DNA from: Medicago truncatula
Taxonomy: Eukaryota; Streptophyta; Magnoliopsida; Fabales; Fabaceae
DNA: 64,000 nucleotides
Assembly (NCBI RefSeq): GCF_003473485.1
Contig: NC_053043.1
Location: forward strand, 32,092,576 to 32,156,575
Direction: 5' to 3'
The notes under the pieces were generated by a model that worked only from the letters and a program-made list of their open reading frames with translations, made no database searches and was not told the origin of the DNA. Within the stretch, counting starts at the first letter, position 1; every line of letters begins with the position of its first letter. Shown in pieces: positions 1 to 11,955 of this stretch. The position numbers and the translations under genes were made by a program.

Positions 1-47
1 AAACCGAAAATGACCTATATGACAGGGGGTAAAACACTATTAATCCT
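1..47. repeat. Truncated end of a Mutator-like fold-back MITE
   Basis: The first bases of the window resemble the right terminus of the element at 3526-3811: the same order of blocks, a purine-rich start, then a variant of GGGTGAAAAGCACTATTAACCC. Only one end is visible because the window starts inside the element. Confidence 0.5.
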
Positions 48-583
48 TAATAGAAATTGTCCTTTTAAATATTATCTCCTTCTCAATTTCCCTTGAAAGC
101 TCACTATATCCTTCTCATTTTCCTAACATTTGAATATAACACCAATGCCAACTCATCTTTGCTCTAAAATGAACATGGCCTTACCGAGCACAATATAAAG
201 AAGGGAAATGTTAACCGGTGTCTCCGAGACACTATAGTTAAGGAAGCAAGTTTGGAAAGAATAAGCTAAACAAGTTTGGAAAGCATAACCACCAATCCTA
301 GCTACGTCAACATAGCATAGAAAATCTTATAAAAACAAATCATTATAATGACATGTATAATAAGGTGTCCACATGAGATATGTCATGTCATAAGTGACAT
401 TGCCACATTATCAAAATTGACCCCAAAATAGGGTGGGGGTGAAAAGTTATAAAAAGTAAAAAAATGAAGTAGGAGGACCAAAAAGTTGATTTTTAAAATA
501 GAGGGATCAAAACTTAAAAAAAAAAAAAAATTAAACCAAGGAGATCAAAAATGCATTTAAGCTTATAATATATCAAATATTAG
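48..583. other. AT-rich intergenic DNA with MITE ends
   Basis: No gene is visible. A block near 205-240 (GGGAAATGTTAACCGGTG) looks like the terminus of the fold-back family at 56939-58395. The stretch at about 425-565 reads like one arm of the ggaccaaaa-type fold-back elements. Neither has a partner arm here, so both are treated as remnants. Confidence 0.4.
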
Positions 584-886
584 GCAAAATTACACTTTTA
601 GTCCCTTAACTTAATTTCAGGTAACAGTTTGGTCCTTTATTTTTTTTCATTTCAATTTGGTCCTTTTTATATACATTTTCAAGCTTCAAATCTAATATTC
701 TTATGCAAACATAGACGAGGATCATAGATTTGAAGATTGAAAGACCATAAGAAAATAAAATCATGAATTTTAAACTTAAAAGTTCATATGAAAATGGACA
801 AAAATGACCAAATTGAAATGAAAAAAAGATAAAGGACCAAACTGTTACCTGAAATTAAGTTAAGGGACTAAAAGTGTAATTTTGCC
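584..886. mobile_element. Fold-back MITE (Mutator-like type)
   Basis: Long terminal inverted repeats: the left arm begins GGCAAAATTACACTTTTAGT and the right arm ends with its near-perfect complement; pairing extends about 100 bp. Flanking 9-mers agree at 7 of 9 bases, a decayed target-site duplication. No coding capacity. Class assignment rests on resemblance to the elements at 3526, 39256 and 45308, which have clean 9-bp duplications. Confidence 0.75.
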
Positions 887-1029
887 ATAATATTACTATT
901 CTTGATAGAAGACATTGATAAGAGAATAAGCCAGAAAAGTAAAATGTAAATTATTATATTAATTGATAGTAAAAATAAATTTCATCGAAAGGTTACATAA
1001 GAATTATACAGCCAAGAAGCACAGTTTAC

Positions 1030-1530
1030 TTGTGTAACTAACTTTCATTTTATATGGTCGTCTTTGGTCTATGATTTCTGGTTGGGTAGGTTTTCATCGG
1101 TTCATCATGGTAATTTAAATGATTATCTTCTTCAGTTTGGTGGATTAGGGAGTTTTTCAAAAAACTCTTGACTAGCTTTTAATATAATTTGGATATTTTT
1201 GCTTTTTGTAATATGGAAGGAGAAAAATGGGAGGAACTTAACTCATAAGACAGTTCTTCTTCAATCTTTAATCGAAAAGGTCAAAATCCAGACGTTTTGT
1301 TTTGGTGGTTGAAATCATATTTTTCTCTATTTGAGTTTGATTATATCACTTGAAGGTCGAATCCTTTGTTGCGTTTAAAGACAGTTTCTTAATTTTTGTC
1401 TTTGACTACTTTAAGTAGCTTTGTATTGTAATGTAAATTTTTTGGATTGTTAAGTTTCTCTGGTATACCTTTTTACGAAAGAGATTTTGTTTGATTTATT
1501 AATATATTTTTTACTCTTAAAAAAAAAAAC
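1030..1530 (+). pseudogene. LINE 3' end (zf-RVT fragment), degenerate
   Basis: A + strand reading with several stops shows the block typical of the end of plant LINE ORF2, including a VIWKEKNGR motif followed by LIEKVK (zinc-binding reverse-transcriptase region). It ends in a short A-run at 1519-1529. Frame breaks and stops show it is dead. No 5' part is present, as usual for truncated LINE copies. Confidence 0.6.
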
Positions 1531-1593
1531 TTTTATTTTACATATCTAATAAATATGTCTTTGTCAAAATAAAAAGATTCTTAGGAAATATAA

Positions 1594-1635
1594 GAAGTAA
1601 GTACTTTTTTTTTACAAAAGGAAGTAAGTACTTTT
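1594..1635. repeat. Micro-insertion between 15-bp direct repeats
   Basis: GAAGTAAGTACTTTT occurs at 1594-1608 and, perfectly, at 1621-1635, separated by 12 nt that read CTTTTGTAAAAA on the - strand. The layout matches an extremely truncated LINE/SINE tail flanked by its target-site duplication. Confidence 0.6.
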
Positions 1636-2406
1636 GAAATTGATAGGATCCAAAAATTAGTATGCATGAGCAACTATATGTGTACTAAATATTAAAGTAT
1701 AAGTTGATTATGCTTCTAAGATAACTTTTTCTTTTGTGATAAGCAAGTTAATCGGACACATGCGTCTGAACTAGAAATTTATAGTTAGAAAACATTATTA
1801 TTAGTAATTTCAACCAAAAGTTACGGTTAAATGTTTGATTAACATTCTTGCGTCTATTAGAAATTTAAAGTTATATTTTATTACATGTCTTATTTGCATT
1901 TGTTCTTTAACAAGTAAGGGCGTTTTAGCTCAACAAGTGTCACATGGGTGACAATAGCATCAACTTTCCATATAGCAAATGAAATTATAAGCTTTTTCTT
2001 TTAATGTAGTCAACTAGTATGTTACTTTCTCCCACAAATTAGCTAGTTCATACTCAATAGTCAACATAACGTGTGGGAATCTAAACCTTAAAAGATGATA
2101 GGGCTCCAAAAAAATGGATGTCAAATTCCATCTTTTCAAGCAATAGAAAGAAATGTCCAATGCCATACACATTCCCCTCCCATCCATTTCAAAGGGCAAT
2201 GTGCTCCAATAAGAAAGATAAGTGATAACTGAATTTGATAATAGAAGTTAGTTGCTTTTACTATATTGAGAAGAGTTAGGTATCTCTCCAAGACGTGATA
2301 AAGATTTTTAACCCTCGTAGTGTGTAAGTTTTTAATTGGTGCCAATAACAAAAAGGGATGTCGATTATTTTTTAAGAAATAGAAAAGATCAATATGATAC
2401 TTAAGA
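1636..2406. other. AT-rich intergenic DNA
   Basis: No gene or recognisable element seen. Short - strand frames around 2014-2351 contain no domain I recognise. Confidence 0.4.
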
Positions 2407-2905
2407 TTTTTTTTTTTTTTAAGGAAATATGTTTATAGCATTTCATTTATAATAATAGGTTCAATACATTGTGCGATTACATAATAAATATTGGGACTAA
2501 TTAAGGAAGTGACTTTTCTTGCTAAACCATGAGCCGCCACATTCATTTGTCGCCTAATAAACTCGACCCTAGAGTTTGTGAAAGAGGAGAAAAATTGCAC
2601 TCGACACTCATCAATAATATTGCCAAATTCTGTAACATCTGTCTCAAGGGAGTGGAAAGCATCCCTCTTTATTTTAGAATCTAGCTTGAAGTCTACATTG
2701 TCGAATTGCATGTCTTGCATCCATTGTATGGCATGGTAAAGACCTAGAGCCTCGCCAACAGCTACCGGATAAACTTGATCAAATTGCAGCACTTTAGCTA
2801 AAACAAAAGTTCCATGATTATCCCTAAGACACACTCTGATACCTGTCCGTTGGAAAGTTTCAGAGAAAGCCGCGTCGACGTTGTATTTGAGTCTCCCGTT
2901 GCATT
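2407..2905 (-). pseudogene. LINE 3' end with RNase H-like domain
   Basis: On the - strand an open frame runs from about 2905 to 2433. It carries the plant LINE RNase H fold: NVDAAFS near the start, GIRVCLRDNHGTFVLAK, VGEALGLYHAIQWM, then VEFIRRQMNVAAHGLAR. The RNase H core is followed on the - strand by a 14-nt poly-A (T-run at 2407-2420), the standard LINE 3' end. Reverse transcriptase and endonuclease parts are missing, so this is a 5'-truncated copy. Confidence 0.75.
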
Positions 2906-3150
2906 TAAATTAATCTTTTTTTTTTCTTTCTAAGTTTCCTTCACATGAATTAATCATATTTGAAGTGTGTCATACATTAAATGTGGATACCTCTTTCCGC
3001 TAGGATTTAAAATGAAGTTTGTCACATTTTGAGAGTTCAGTGCCTTAGGCTAGACTTGGTCCCTTTGGTTAAAGTTGACTCTAATAAAAACTTAATTTTT
3101 TAAATATGACTAGAAATTTATTATAAAGATAATTAGTTTAACCCATATTT

Positions 3151-3195
3151 AACATTCTTAATAATTTCCTTAAAAAAAAAACATTCTTAACAATT
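3151..3195. repeat. Micro-insertion between 16-bp direct repeats
   Basis: AACATTCTTAAYAATT is present at 3151-3166 and 3180-3195 with one mismatch, separated by the 13-nt TCCTTAAAAAAAA. An A-rich tail between duplicated targets suggests a truncated target-primed insertion. Confidence 0.6.
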
Positions 3196-3219
3196 AATTT
3201 GTTTTATTTATCATATACC

Positions 3220-3268
3220 AAATATGTCTATATGACTTTTTTTTGTGGTAAATATGTCTATGTGACTT
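3220..3268. repeat. Micro-insertion between 19-bp direct repeats
   Basis: AAATATGTCTATRTGACTT lies at 3220-3238 and 3250-3268 (one mismatch). The 11-nt filler reads ACCACAAAAAA on the - strand. Confidence 0.6.
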
Positions 3269-3525
3269 GCTTGTCGAAGAATAAATGAGTATTTACACCA
3301 AAAAAAAAGTATTACTTGTGTGCCATATATTTTGCTTTTACTCGCAACATATTTTTAGTGTTCATACGTCTTATGCTCCTCTATAAGCTATGGGTATTTG
3401 CATTGCATTTTGTAATACACATTACACATTAAATGGAAAATAACATCCAAAAAAAATGACAACGCCCCACTATTCATGTATACTATGCTACTATTATAGG
3501 GTGTTGCTATTCCATGTACATAATA

Positions 3526-3811
3526 ACTTAATAGTGCTTTTCACCCTTGTAATATATGTTATTTCCGGTTTTCGCCCCTATAAATTTTTCGGTTTGATTT
3601 GCACCCTCGTAAAAATTTTATTTTCCGGAAAACACCCTTAATAAGCCATTAAAAAATCAAAATTTCTTGAAAAAAAAAATCTGAAAATGGCCTATTAGGG
3701 GTGTTTACTGGAAAAAAAATAAATTACGAGGATGCAAATCAAACGGAAAATTTTATAGGGGCGAAAATCAGAAATGACATATATTACAAGGGTGAAAAGC
3801 ACTATTAACCC
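3526..3811. mobile_element. Mutator-like fold-back MITE, 9-bp TSD
   Basis: Inverted arms start ACTTAATAGTGCTTTTCACC on the left and end with the complement of GGGTTAATAGTGCTTTTCAC on the right; pairing continues for more than 100 bp. A perfect 9-bp target duplication TACATAATA flanks it (3517-3525 and 3812-3820). A 9-bp duplication with long inverted repeats is typical of Mutator-like elements. No transposase is present. Confidence 0.88.
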
Positions 3812-4090
3812 TACATAATATTTTTAAGCTTAGCACATTAACAAATATTGTATCGGATAAAATAGCATAGACAATTTTTAAGAAACGAAGGGGTGAGGTG
3901 GGGAAAACGCCATTGAGCATCCTATATACATTAAAAAAAATAGTATCAGAAGCGAATTTGAGATGCGTAAAGATTAATTGTCCAAACCCTACACACTGTT
4001 GAGTTAGTAGATTTCTGCTATTCGCCCAATACAAAACACTCACGCCCAACTAAAATTACCAATTTACTCGTGCGCTACTTAAGTAACACG

Positions 4091-4165
4091 GCGTGAGTTA
4101 ATTCACGCAAGTGTTAATTTCAGTTAATTTCAGCGTGAGTTAATTCACGCAAGTGTTAATTTCCA
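4091..4165. repeat. Tandem palindromic motif (2 copies)
   Basis: A unit of about 33 bp beginning GCGTGAGTTAATTCACGC, itself a hyphen-free palindrome, is repeated at 4091 and 4133. A third, weaker half-copy (agcatgagtttcac) follows. Confidence 0.6.
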
Positions 4166-5176
4166 GCATGAGTTTCACTATGTAAGATGCACGGATTTTA
4201 ACACTTGCGTTGGTTAAATTTTCAGCATTTTAGCTGAGCACGAGCATTTTGTGTTGGGTGAAGAGTATAAATCGAGTTAGTATTCCTAATGACTTGAGCT
4301 TGGCCCAGTTTCTTAATGATTTTTTATGGTCACTTGACTGATAAAAAATCCTCACCAAATCCAGTGTGCTCAACATTACTTGCTGCTGCTGACTCCCCAT
4401 CTACGTGGATGGATAATACTTTTAAAAATGGGTACGATATCTAATCAATTCCAATAACTATTTTTAATTGAAAATTGAAAATCATGACGAAGGATTCAAG
4501 AGATCACAAATTTATGTTGCGACTTCAAAAGCATGCTACACATTATATTCCTAGTTATATATTGTCCAACTTCCGTGCGTAATGCATGCACGTCTAGATA
4601 ACTCAGTTCAATTCCAATTAATATATTTTTTCCATAGGTTTTTGAAGATAATTGTTAAGATATCAAAACTGAAAGTGATAACATTGTTACCTTATAAGTC
4701 AGTTTTGTAAGGACAAGTTATACACAGTACAAAAACTTAATACGGTGTTAAAGTCTATCAATTCAGACAACCCATCATTTATATCAACTTATCAAATCAA
4801 ATATTGATGAGTGTATATTGAAAAACTGACACCCCCACCTTACAATATGGTTTTAAAAGATGAATTAGATTCAATATAAAAACCTAATATTTCTTAAAAA
4901 TAAAAAAAAAAATAAAAAACCTAATAATAATCACATTCCATATAGTAGGCGCTACCTCGTATGTCTTTTTGAAGATTTGACATTATTGTCCTCCTTAACT
5001 CAACCATGTTTTGATAATTGACGCATTATTAATATTAGGTGGTGCTCATCCTCAAGCTTAGATTGTTTTTCACTTTGTTTCTCTTCCATTTATATAAGGC
5101 TAAAGTCGTGAACCAAAGTGATTAAATTAGATGTCTTTCTTCTTTCTACTATCTCAGATATGTGTGAAATATTTCT

Positions 5177-5225
5177 AAACGAAATATAGTGTTTTTTTTT
5201 TTGAGCAAAAACGAAATATAGTGTT
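5177..5225. repeat. Micro-insertion between 17-bp direct repeats
   Basis: AAACGAAATATAGTGTT occurs perfectly at 5177-5193 and 5209-5225. The 15-nt filler reads TTGCTCAAAAAAAAA on the - strand, which looks like the extreme 3' tail of a LINE. Confidence 0.7.
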
Positions 5226-5640
5226 ATTTGAAATATATTTTAAATCAGTGTGAAATTCTATTGAAAAAATCATTTCAAAATAACTAAAATATTGATGTGT
5301 TTTTGTCGGTAATTCGTCTAAAATATGTTTGAAAGAAGTTGGGATGGAATTTGAAACTGGCGTATTCAATTTTTGACGAGAAATTTGCAAACGATAGATG
5401 TTCGTCTGAAATATGTATTCCGTCCAAAGTTTTTATGTAATTCGTATGTGTTTTGTTTATAAGTCTGTGCAAAAAGGTAATGGGGTAGATCCAACAGTCT
5501 AACCTATTTTTTCATTTCTAGCATCAAATACTAGATATGAGCACATATTTGTGGCAAGATTCAAACTTTGGTTCATTATATTGTGAAAGTCTAACACCTT
5601 TTGTTACATTCAACTCTCGTTGGTTAGTTTATGCGGGGTG

Positions 5641-7831
5641 TGTAACACCCCGTTTTCCCAACATAAAAATTTCGCATAAATAATCAGAGTTTTTCAACAT
5701 AAAGAGAATGTCACATTCTTTTCTTAAAATCATAAACTGAATAAATAACTATTTATCCTTTAAAATTCAAATACAAAATCTTTAATACTTCGCAGCGGAA
5801 TTTATTTCAATAACTAAAACAGTCTTTGGCACGAAGGCCTCTTCATAAATGTCTCATAAAAATCCAATCTAAAAACATAGTCATAAATCTTCAAAAACAA
5901 TACGTAAGGAATAGAAAAGCAATAACAAAGTTCTCATCCCGTTACGTATCAGAGCACCTAAGACACACGAGAAGGAAAGTTCACACGACATCAACTATTC
6001 TTGGTTACCTGTTAGTTACCCATGGTGAGCAAACAGAAGGGGTGAGATTTCACAAACAATAATATTAAGCATATAATTCATCAATTACATTTAACAACAT
6101 AAGCATCATCAATCATATTTAACAACTCATAGACAACATCATGTAATCATCATAATATTCATCATAGATAATAATATATCATAATTCACTTCTTTAATAG
6201 TTCATATAAATAATCGCAGTTTTAAACAATTTCATGATTTAACAACTTAACAACTCGACAACTTGATAACTTGACAACTTGACAACTTAACCTCTTGACT
6301 ATGCAACTTAATCTTCTAATCATGCATGTGGTACCAATCTTTGAGCGTAAATAGGCTCCAGGGCATCAAGCCCTCAACTTTATTTGAGCGTAAAAAGGCT
6401 CCCAGGGCATCAAGCCCTCAACTTAATTGAGCAAAGGCTCCAGGGCATCAAGCCCCCAACAATGAAATGCTAATGCATGGACTCGACCTCTTAACATCTT
6501 AAATCGACAACCTCTTATATAATCCAATAATTTGGAACTTCATCATCTTAATCAACTTAGACCGACTCATGCAGCTTAGTTAAATAACAACAGCAACACA
6601 GCAGTATACAAAAATAGCATGACATAATAATATCAAATGCAAGTCAACAACGTCTCAATTATTCACATATAATTCAAGTAATGCATATACAATTATATCA
6701 CAGTATAACAACATCAAATAATAATCAACATCTTAAAACATCATATATACATATAACACTTCATCAATCATGGAAAATATCGTATTCACAACATATACAT
6801 TCATATACTAATTCATCAATCATATTCAATTATTCACTGTGACCTACGTGCAGTAATTTGACTATAACTCTAGTTCTATAAATTCTTTTGAAGTCAAACC
6901 AACGGCATTAGAAAGCTAACATTTATACCTACAACTTTCGTGTTTACACCTAAGATCAATTCTGTACCAATCAATACCAGTTTTCATTTCAAATTCGGAC
7001 AAGGTTGTGCTGAAATTCATAAAAATTCACTGTGACCTACGTGCAGTAATTTGACCATAACTCATAAACCAAAAATCATTTTCAAGTCAAACCGACGCCA
7101 CTGTAAAGCTAACACAATTATCTACAACTTTCATGTTTACACCAAAGGCTAATTCAAAACAGAAACGTGTGAAAAAGACGCAAGAACATGAAACAGGACA
7201 TGCTGTCAGAGAGCAACTCGGGAAAAACACAATTTTCACCCCAAAATCCCAATTTTAACTTCCCTATGCCCAAATTTGATCCCAAAGTTTGTCTAAACAT
7301 TTATATACATCAAAAGAGACTCAAAACCATATAAAACTTGACCCAAAACATTATTTTAGAAAATCATCAAATAATCACTTTTAACCCTAATTCCCAAATT
7401 CTCAAAAACTAAAACCTACAACATGTTAAATCCAATTTCCAGAATTAATGACTTAAGATTATTGAATGTTAGTCTCACCCTTACCTTATAGATGAAAATC
7501 GCAGCACTCCTAGGTCTTCCCCCTCCTCTCGGCTTTTTCTCCCTTTTCTTCAAAATTGATCCTGTTATGTTTTTTCTAAACTAGGTTTCTCCTATTTATA
7601 ACCCTTTTTCTATTTTATCTTATTTCTCTTTCTCCCCCAAAACTCTCTAAAATCTCATAACAAACTCTCAACTCAATCTTATTTCTATTTTCAAATCTTA
7701 ATCTATTAAATAACAACATAAGCCACTTAATAAATCACATAATCAAATAAATATATTTTAAACTCTTCTTAATAAATTTTAGACTCAATTAAATAATGAA
7801 ATAAATCAAATAATTCAAAGAGGGCGTTACA
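5641..7831 (-). repeat. LTR, left copy (3' LTR of the element)
   Basis: 2,191 bp, TG..CA ends. It contains three tandem copies of a ggctccagggcatcaagcc motif (about 6350-6460) and two copies of a 29-bp motif beginning TCACTGTGACCTACGTGCAG (about 6834 and 7028). The 78-codon frame at 5826-6062 recurs in the other LTR and is not a host gene. Confidence 0.92.
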
Positions 7832-8118
7832 ACTCCACCCCCCTTAAAAGAATTTCGTCCTCGAAATTCAAAGCACACAAGAAAGGAATTCAATTATTCC
7901 CTAAACATCTTAAACCAAACATAGCCAAATAGAAACTTCAAACAAAACATGTAAGCCACATCAAAGTTAGTCAATCAAACATGATCACATAATAAACATA
8001 ACCATTAGTCAGAAAACACAACAACAATCAAGACAACATAAGATAGTATTTCAATTGTCACACGACTTGACACGACTCAACTACTTGGCCAGACGGACCG
8101 ACCTGCTCTGATACCAAT
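7832..8118 (-). other. Collapsed internal region with PBS and PPT
   Basis: 287 bp between the LTRs. The primer-binding site lies at about 8105-8118 and the polypurine tract at about 7832-7848 (both on the - strand). No gag, protease, reverse transcriptase or integrase frame is left apart from a short integrase-end-like string, so replication would need enzymes from another element. Confidence 0.85.
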
Positions 8119-10308
8119 TGTAACACCCCGTTTTCCCAACATAAAAATTTCGCATAAATAATCAGAGTTTTTCAACATAAAGAGAATGTCACATTCTTTT
8201 CTTAAAATCATAAACTGAATAAATAACTATTTATCCTTTAAAATTCAAATACAAAATCTTTAATACTTCGCAGCGGAATTTATTTCAATAACTAAAACAG
8301 TCTTTGGCACGAAGGCCTCTTCATAAATGTCTCATAAAAATCCAATCTAAAAACATAGTCATAAATCTTCAAAAACAATACGTAAGGAATAGAAAAGCAA
8401 TAACAAAGTTCTCATCCCGTTACGTATCAGAGCACCTAAGACACACGAGAAGGAAAGTTCACACGACATCAACTATTCTTGGTTACCTGTTAGTTACCCA
8501 TGGTGGGCAAACAGAAGGGGTGAGATTTCACAAACAATAATATTAAGCATATAATTCATCAATTACATTTAACAACATAAGCATCATCAATCATATTTAA
8601 CAACTCATAGACAACATCATGTAATCATCATAATATTCATCATAGATAATAATATATCATAATTCACTTCTTTAATAGTTCATATAAATAATCACAGCTT
8701 TAAACAATTTCATGATTTAACAACTTAACAACTCGACAACTTGATAACTTGACAACTTGACAACTTAACCTCTTGACTATGCAACTTAATCTTCTAATCA
8801 TGCATGTGGTACCAATCTTTGAGCGTAAATAGGCTCCAGGGCATCAAGCCCTCAACTTTATTTGAGCGTAAAAAGGCTCCCAGGGCATCAAGCCCTCAAC
8901 TTAATTGAGCAAAGGCTCCAGGGCATCAAGCCCCCAACAATGAAATGCTAATGCATGGACTCGACCTCTTAACATCTTAAATCGACAACCTCTTATATAA
9001 TCCAATAATTTGGAACTTCATCATCTTAATCAACTTAGACCGACTCATGCAGCTTAGTTAAATAACAACAGCAACACAGCAGTATACAAAAATAGCATGA
9101 CATAATAATATCAAATGCAAGTCAACAACGTCTCAATTATTCACATATAATTCAAGTAATGCATATACAATTATATCACAGTATAACAACATCAAATAAT
9201 AATCAACATCTTAAAACATCATATATACATATAACACTTCATCAATCATGGAAAATATCGTATTCACAACATATACATTCATATACTAATTCATCAATCA
9301 TATTCAATTATTCACTGTGACCTACGTGCAGTAATTTGACTATAACTCTAGTTCTATAAATTCTTTTGAAGTCAAACTAACGGCATTAGAAAGCTAACAT
9401 TTATACCTACAACTTTCGTGTTTACACCTAAGACCAATTCTGTACCAATCAATACCAGTTTTCATTTCAAATTCGGACAAGGTTGTGCTGAAATTCATAA
9501 AAATTCACTGTGACCTACGTGCAGTAATTTGACCATAACTCATAAACCAAAAATCATTTTCAAGTCAAACCGACGCCACTGTAAAGCTAACACAATTATC
9601 TACAACTTTCATGTTTACACCAAAGGCTAATTCAAAACAGAAACGTGTGAAAAAGACGCAAGAACATGAAACAAGACATGCTGTCAGAGAGCAACTCGGG
9701 AAAAACACAATTTTCACCCCAAAATCCCAATTTTAACTTCCCTATGCCCAAATTTGATCCCAAAGTTTGTCTAAACATTTATATACATCAAAACAGACTC
9801 AAAACCATATAAAACTTGACCCAAAACATTATTTTAGAAAATCATCAAATAATCACTTTTAACCCTAATTCCCAAATTCTCAAAAACTAAAACCTACAAC
9901 ATGTTAAATCCAATTTCCAGAATCAATGACTTAAGATTATTGAATGTTAGTCTCACCCTTACCTTATAGATGAAAATCGCAGCACTCCTAGGTCTTCCCC
10001 CTCCTCTCGGCTTTTTCTCCCTTTTCTTCAAAATTGATCCTGTTATGTTTTTTCTAAACTAGGTTTCTCCTATTTATAACCCTTTTTCTATTTTATCTTA
10101 TTTCTCTTTCTCCCCCAAAATTCTCTAAAATCTCATAACAAACTCTCAACTCAATCTTATTTCTATTTTCAAATCTTAATCTATTAAATAACAACATAAG
10201 TCACTTAATAAATCACATAATCAAATAAATATATTTTAAACTCTCTTAATAAATTTTAGACTCAATTAAATAATGAAATAAATCAAATAATTCAAAGAGG
10301 GCGTTACA
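8119..10308 (-). repeat. LTR, right copy (5' LTR of the element)
   Basis: 2,190 bp, offset 2,478 bp from the left LTR. The differences are mostly C/T and G/A transitions (9 of 10), as expected for decay at methylated cytosines. Confidence 0.92.
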
Positions 10309-10313
10309 GGGTG

Positions 10314-11150
10314 TGTGTGATGTTCTTTAATGTAAAGGTTAATTGTTCAGATTGACAATGCATTATATGCGAAAAATATGATGTGTAACATAGCATACAT
10401 TTTTAGCACAAAAAAAAACGTAGTTCTCTCAGTCTTAATTTAGTAATGATGTATTTTTTTTAAGAAGGATAATAAGAATTATCAAGTATACACTTGAACG
10501 GGTTGGGTTCACGAGTCCAGTATCCCAAAATCTCAACCCACTGCCCGAACCACGTTTAGGTTTAAACAAATTAATTCGGGTTGGACCCGAATTTGAATGG
10601 ATTGGATACAAAACTAGATTGGGTTAGTTGGGTGTATGGGTTCACAACTTGACTTGTACCCATAAACACCTCTAACTTTTGATTGCCTATATATATAGTT
10701 GAACCATGATTCAACCTGGTTTGAATCAATTCTAAGAGAGAAAGAATTGATCGAGATTGGACTAATTGACAGGTTTTCAGTTTAAGTTGTTGAATCGATC
10801 TATCGAATTTAAAAAGACATATTTTCATTCACATTTTTATCATCAAAATAAATAATTTTACCTTTGGTCCTGGATATGAGAAAAAGTTTAGTAAACATAA
10901 AGTGATGTTTTTGTCGAAATTTTGAGTCAAACACATCAACTTTTGTTTATTCAACTTTCTTTTTTCTTTAAGACTAGAGGGTCTTTATCCAATTTTGACT
11001 CAATATAATTTTTTGAAGACGAACATTTAAGAGGTAGATTAACCTTGTTTGGAAAAAATCAGATTTCTCATTGCTGATTTGCTTATTGAAATGACTACCA
11101 GAGGTTAAAGGTCTTAATTAAAATTAATAAATGAATATGCATTTTCATCC
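10314..11150. other. Intergenic DNA with degenerate repeat text
   Basis: No gene seen. 10490-10690 contains repeated gggttggg/aaccca words like those of degraded GC-rich-ended hAT elements, but no paired termini were found. Confidence 0.35.
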
Positions 11151-11152
11151 TT

Positions 11153-11955
11153 TTTTTTATAAGTGAAGAAGCTTAAAGCATTTCATTAATCAATATGTGT
11201 TCAATACAATCAGGTATTACATATAATAACTGGAAACTAGCTGACAATGTAGCCGCCTTAACTAAAGCATGAGCTGCCTCATTTGCTTGTCTCCGTACAA
11301 ACTCCACCTTAGAGTTTTCATAATAATTCCTAAAAAGAGATTGACAATTTTGAATGATATTTTCGAACTCAGTTGCATCATGATTTGTCGATAAGAAATT
11401 ATCAGCAACCTTTTTCGCATCCATCTCAAAATCCATAAGACCAAGATTAAGCTCGTGAACCCATTCTAGAGCAGATAATAAACCAAGAGTTTCTCCTATA
11501 TGAACTTCACACATCGGACTAAACCATTAAGTTTTAGCTAAGACAAACGTACCTGTGTCATCTCTTATACATATTCCTATACCAACCTTGTTTAAGTGCT
11601 TAGAGAAAGAGGCGTCGATATTGCATTTATATTGACCTACAGTTGGTTTCTTCCACTTTGAAGAATCAGCGGTATTTTGTATCCTTGAAGAATGTTGCTG
11701 ATAGGATTTAGCTGCTCTCCAGTCTTGTAAAAGTACTTTTGCACGTTCCAGAACAACAACCTGCGCTTCAATCACACCATTCCAGACCTTGTTGTTTCGT
11801 TGCTTCCAAATACTCCAAAGAATGCAGCAGAACAACGCTGCCTCATCACCATTTAACATCTGCAACAATTGAAAAATAACACTTGCACTATCCTGGCCTT
11901 GATTTATCACATTATTCGCAGTACCTAAAACGTCTTTGAATTTTACAAATGTCAA
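11153..11955 (-). pseudogene. LINE 3' end: zf-RVT plus RNase H, one nonsense codon
   Basis: The - strand frame contains ALFCCILWSIWKQRNNKVWN (reverse-transcriptase zinc region), then an RNase H-type domain with CNIDASFSK, GICIRDDTGTFVLAKT, IGETLGLLSALEWV and VEFVRRQANEAAHAL. The frame is continuous except for a TAA at 11529-11527 right after FVLAKT; translation resumes in the same frame (WFSPMCEV). An A-rich tail (- strand) lies near 11151-11160. The copy is 5'-truncated and its upstream side meets the fold-back element at 11955. It is closely related to the copy at 2407-2905. Confidence 0.78.

Larger units (their letters stand above)
2906..3525. other. AT-rich intergenic DNA
   Basis: No gene seen. 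The stretch contains two of the micro-insertions listed separately. Confidence 0.4.
3821..5640. other. AT-rich intergenic DNA
   Basis: No gene seen. It contains the short palindromic tandem at 4091 and a micro-insertion at 5177. Short frames at 5175-5472 have no recognisable domain. Confidence 0.4.
5641..10308 (-). mobile_element. Non-autonomous LTR retrotransposon (Ty3-type ends)
   Basis: Two near-identical 2.19-kb direct repeats (5641-7831, 8119-10308) flank only 287 bp. Each begins TGTAACACCC and ends GGGCGTTACA, and the element is bracketed by a perfect 5-bp duplication GGGTG (5636-5640, 10309-10313). Read on the - strand, the 5' LTR is followed by ATTGGTATCAGAGC, a classic initiator-Met-tRNA primer site, and the 3' LTR is preceded by a polypurine tract AAGGGGGGTGGAGT next to TTTCGAGGACGAAATTC, a signature of Ty3/gypsy chromovirus 3' ends. 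Gag-pol is absent. I count 10 substitutions and one 1-bp indel between the LTRs (about 0.5%), so the insertion is recent. Confidence 0.93.

Noticed and set aside
5826-8540. Two identical 78-codon frames (5826-6062 and 8304-8540) as a duplicated gene
   Set aside because: They are the same position in the two LTRs of one retroelement; no domain, and the repeat explains their identity.
5641-10308. A 2.2-kb segmental tandem duplication
   Set aside because: TG..CA ends, PBS, PPT and a 5-bp target duplication show LTRs of one element.
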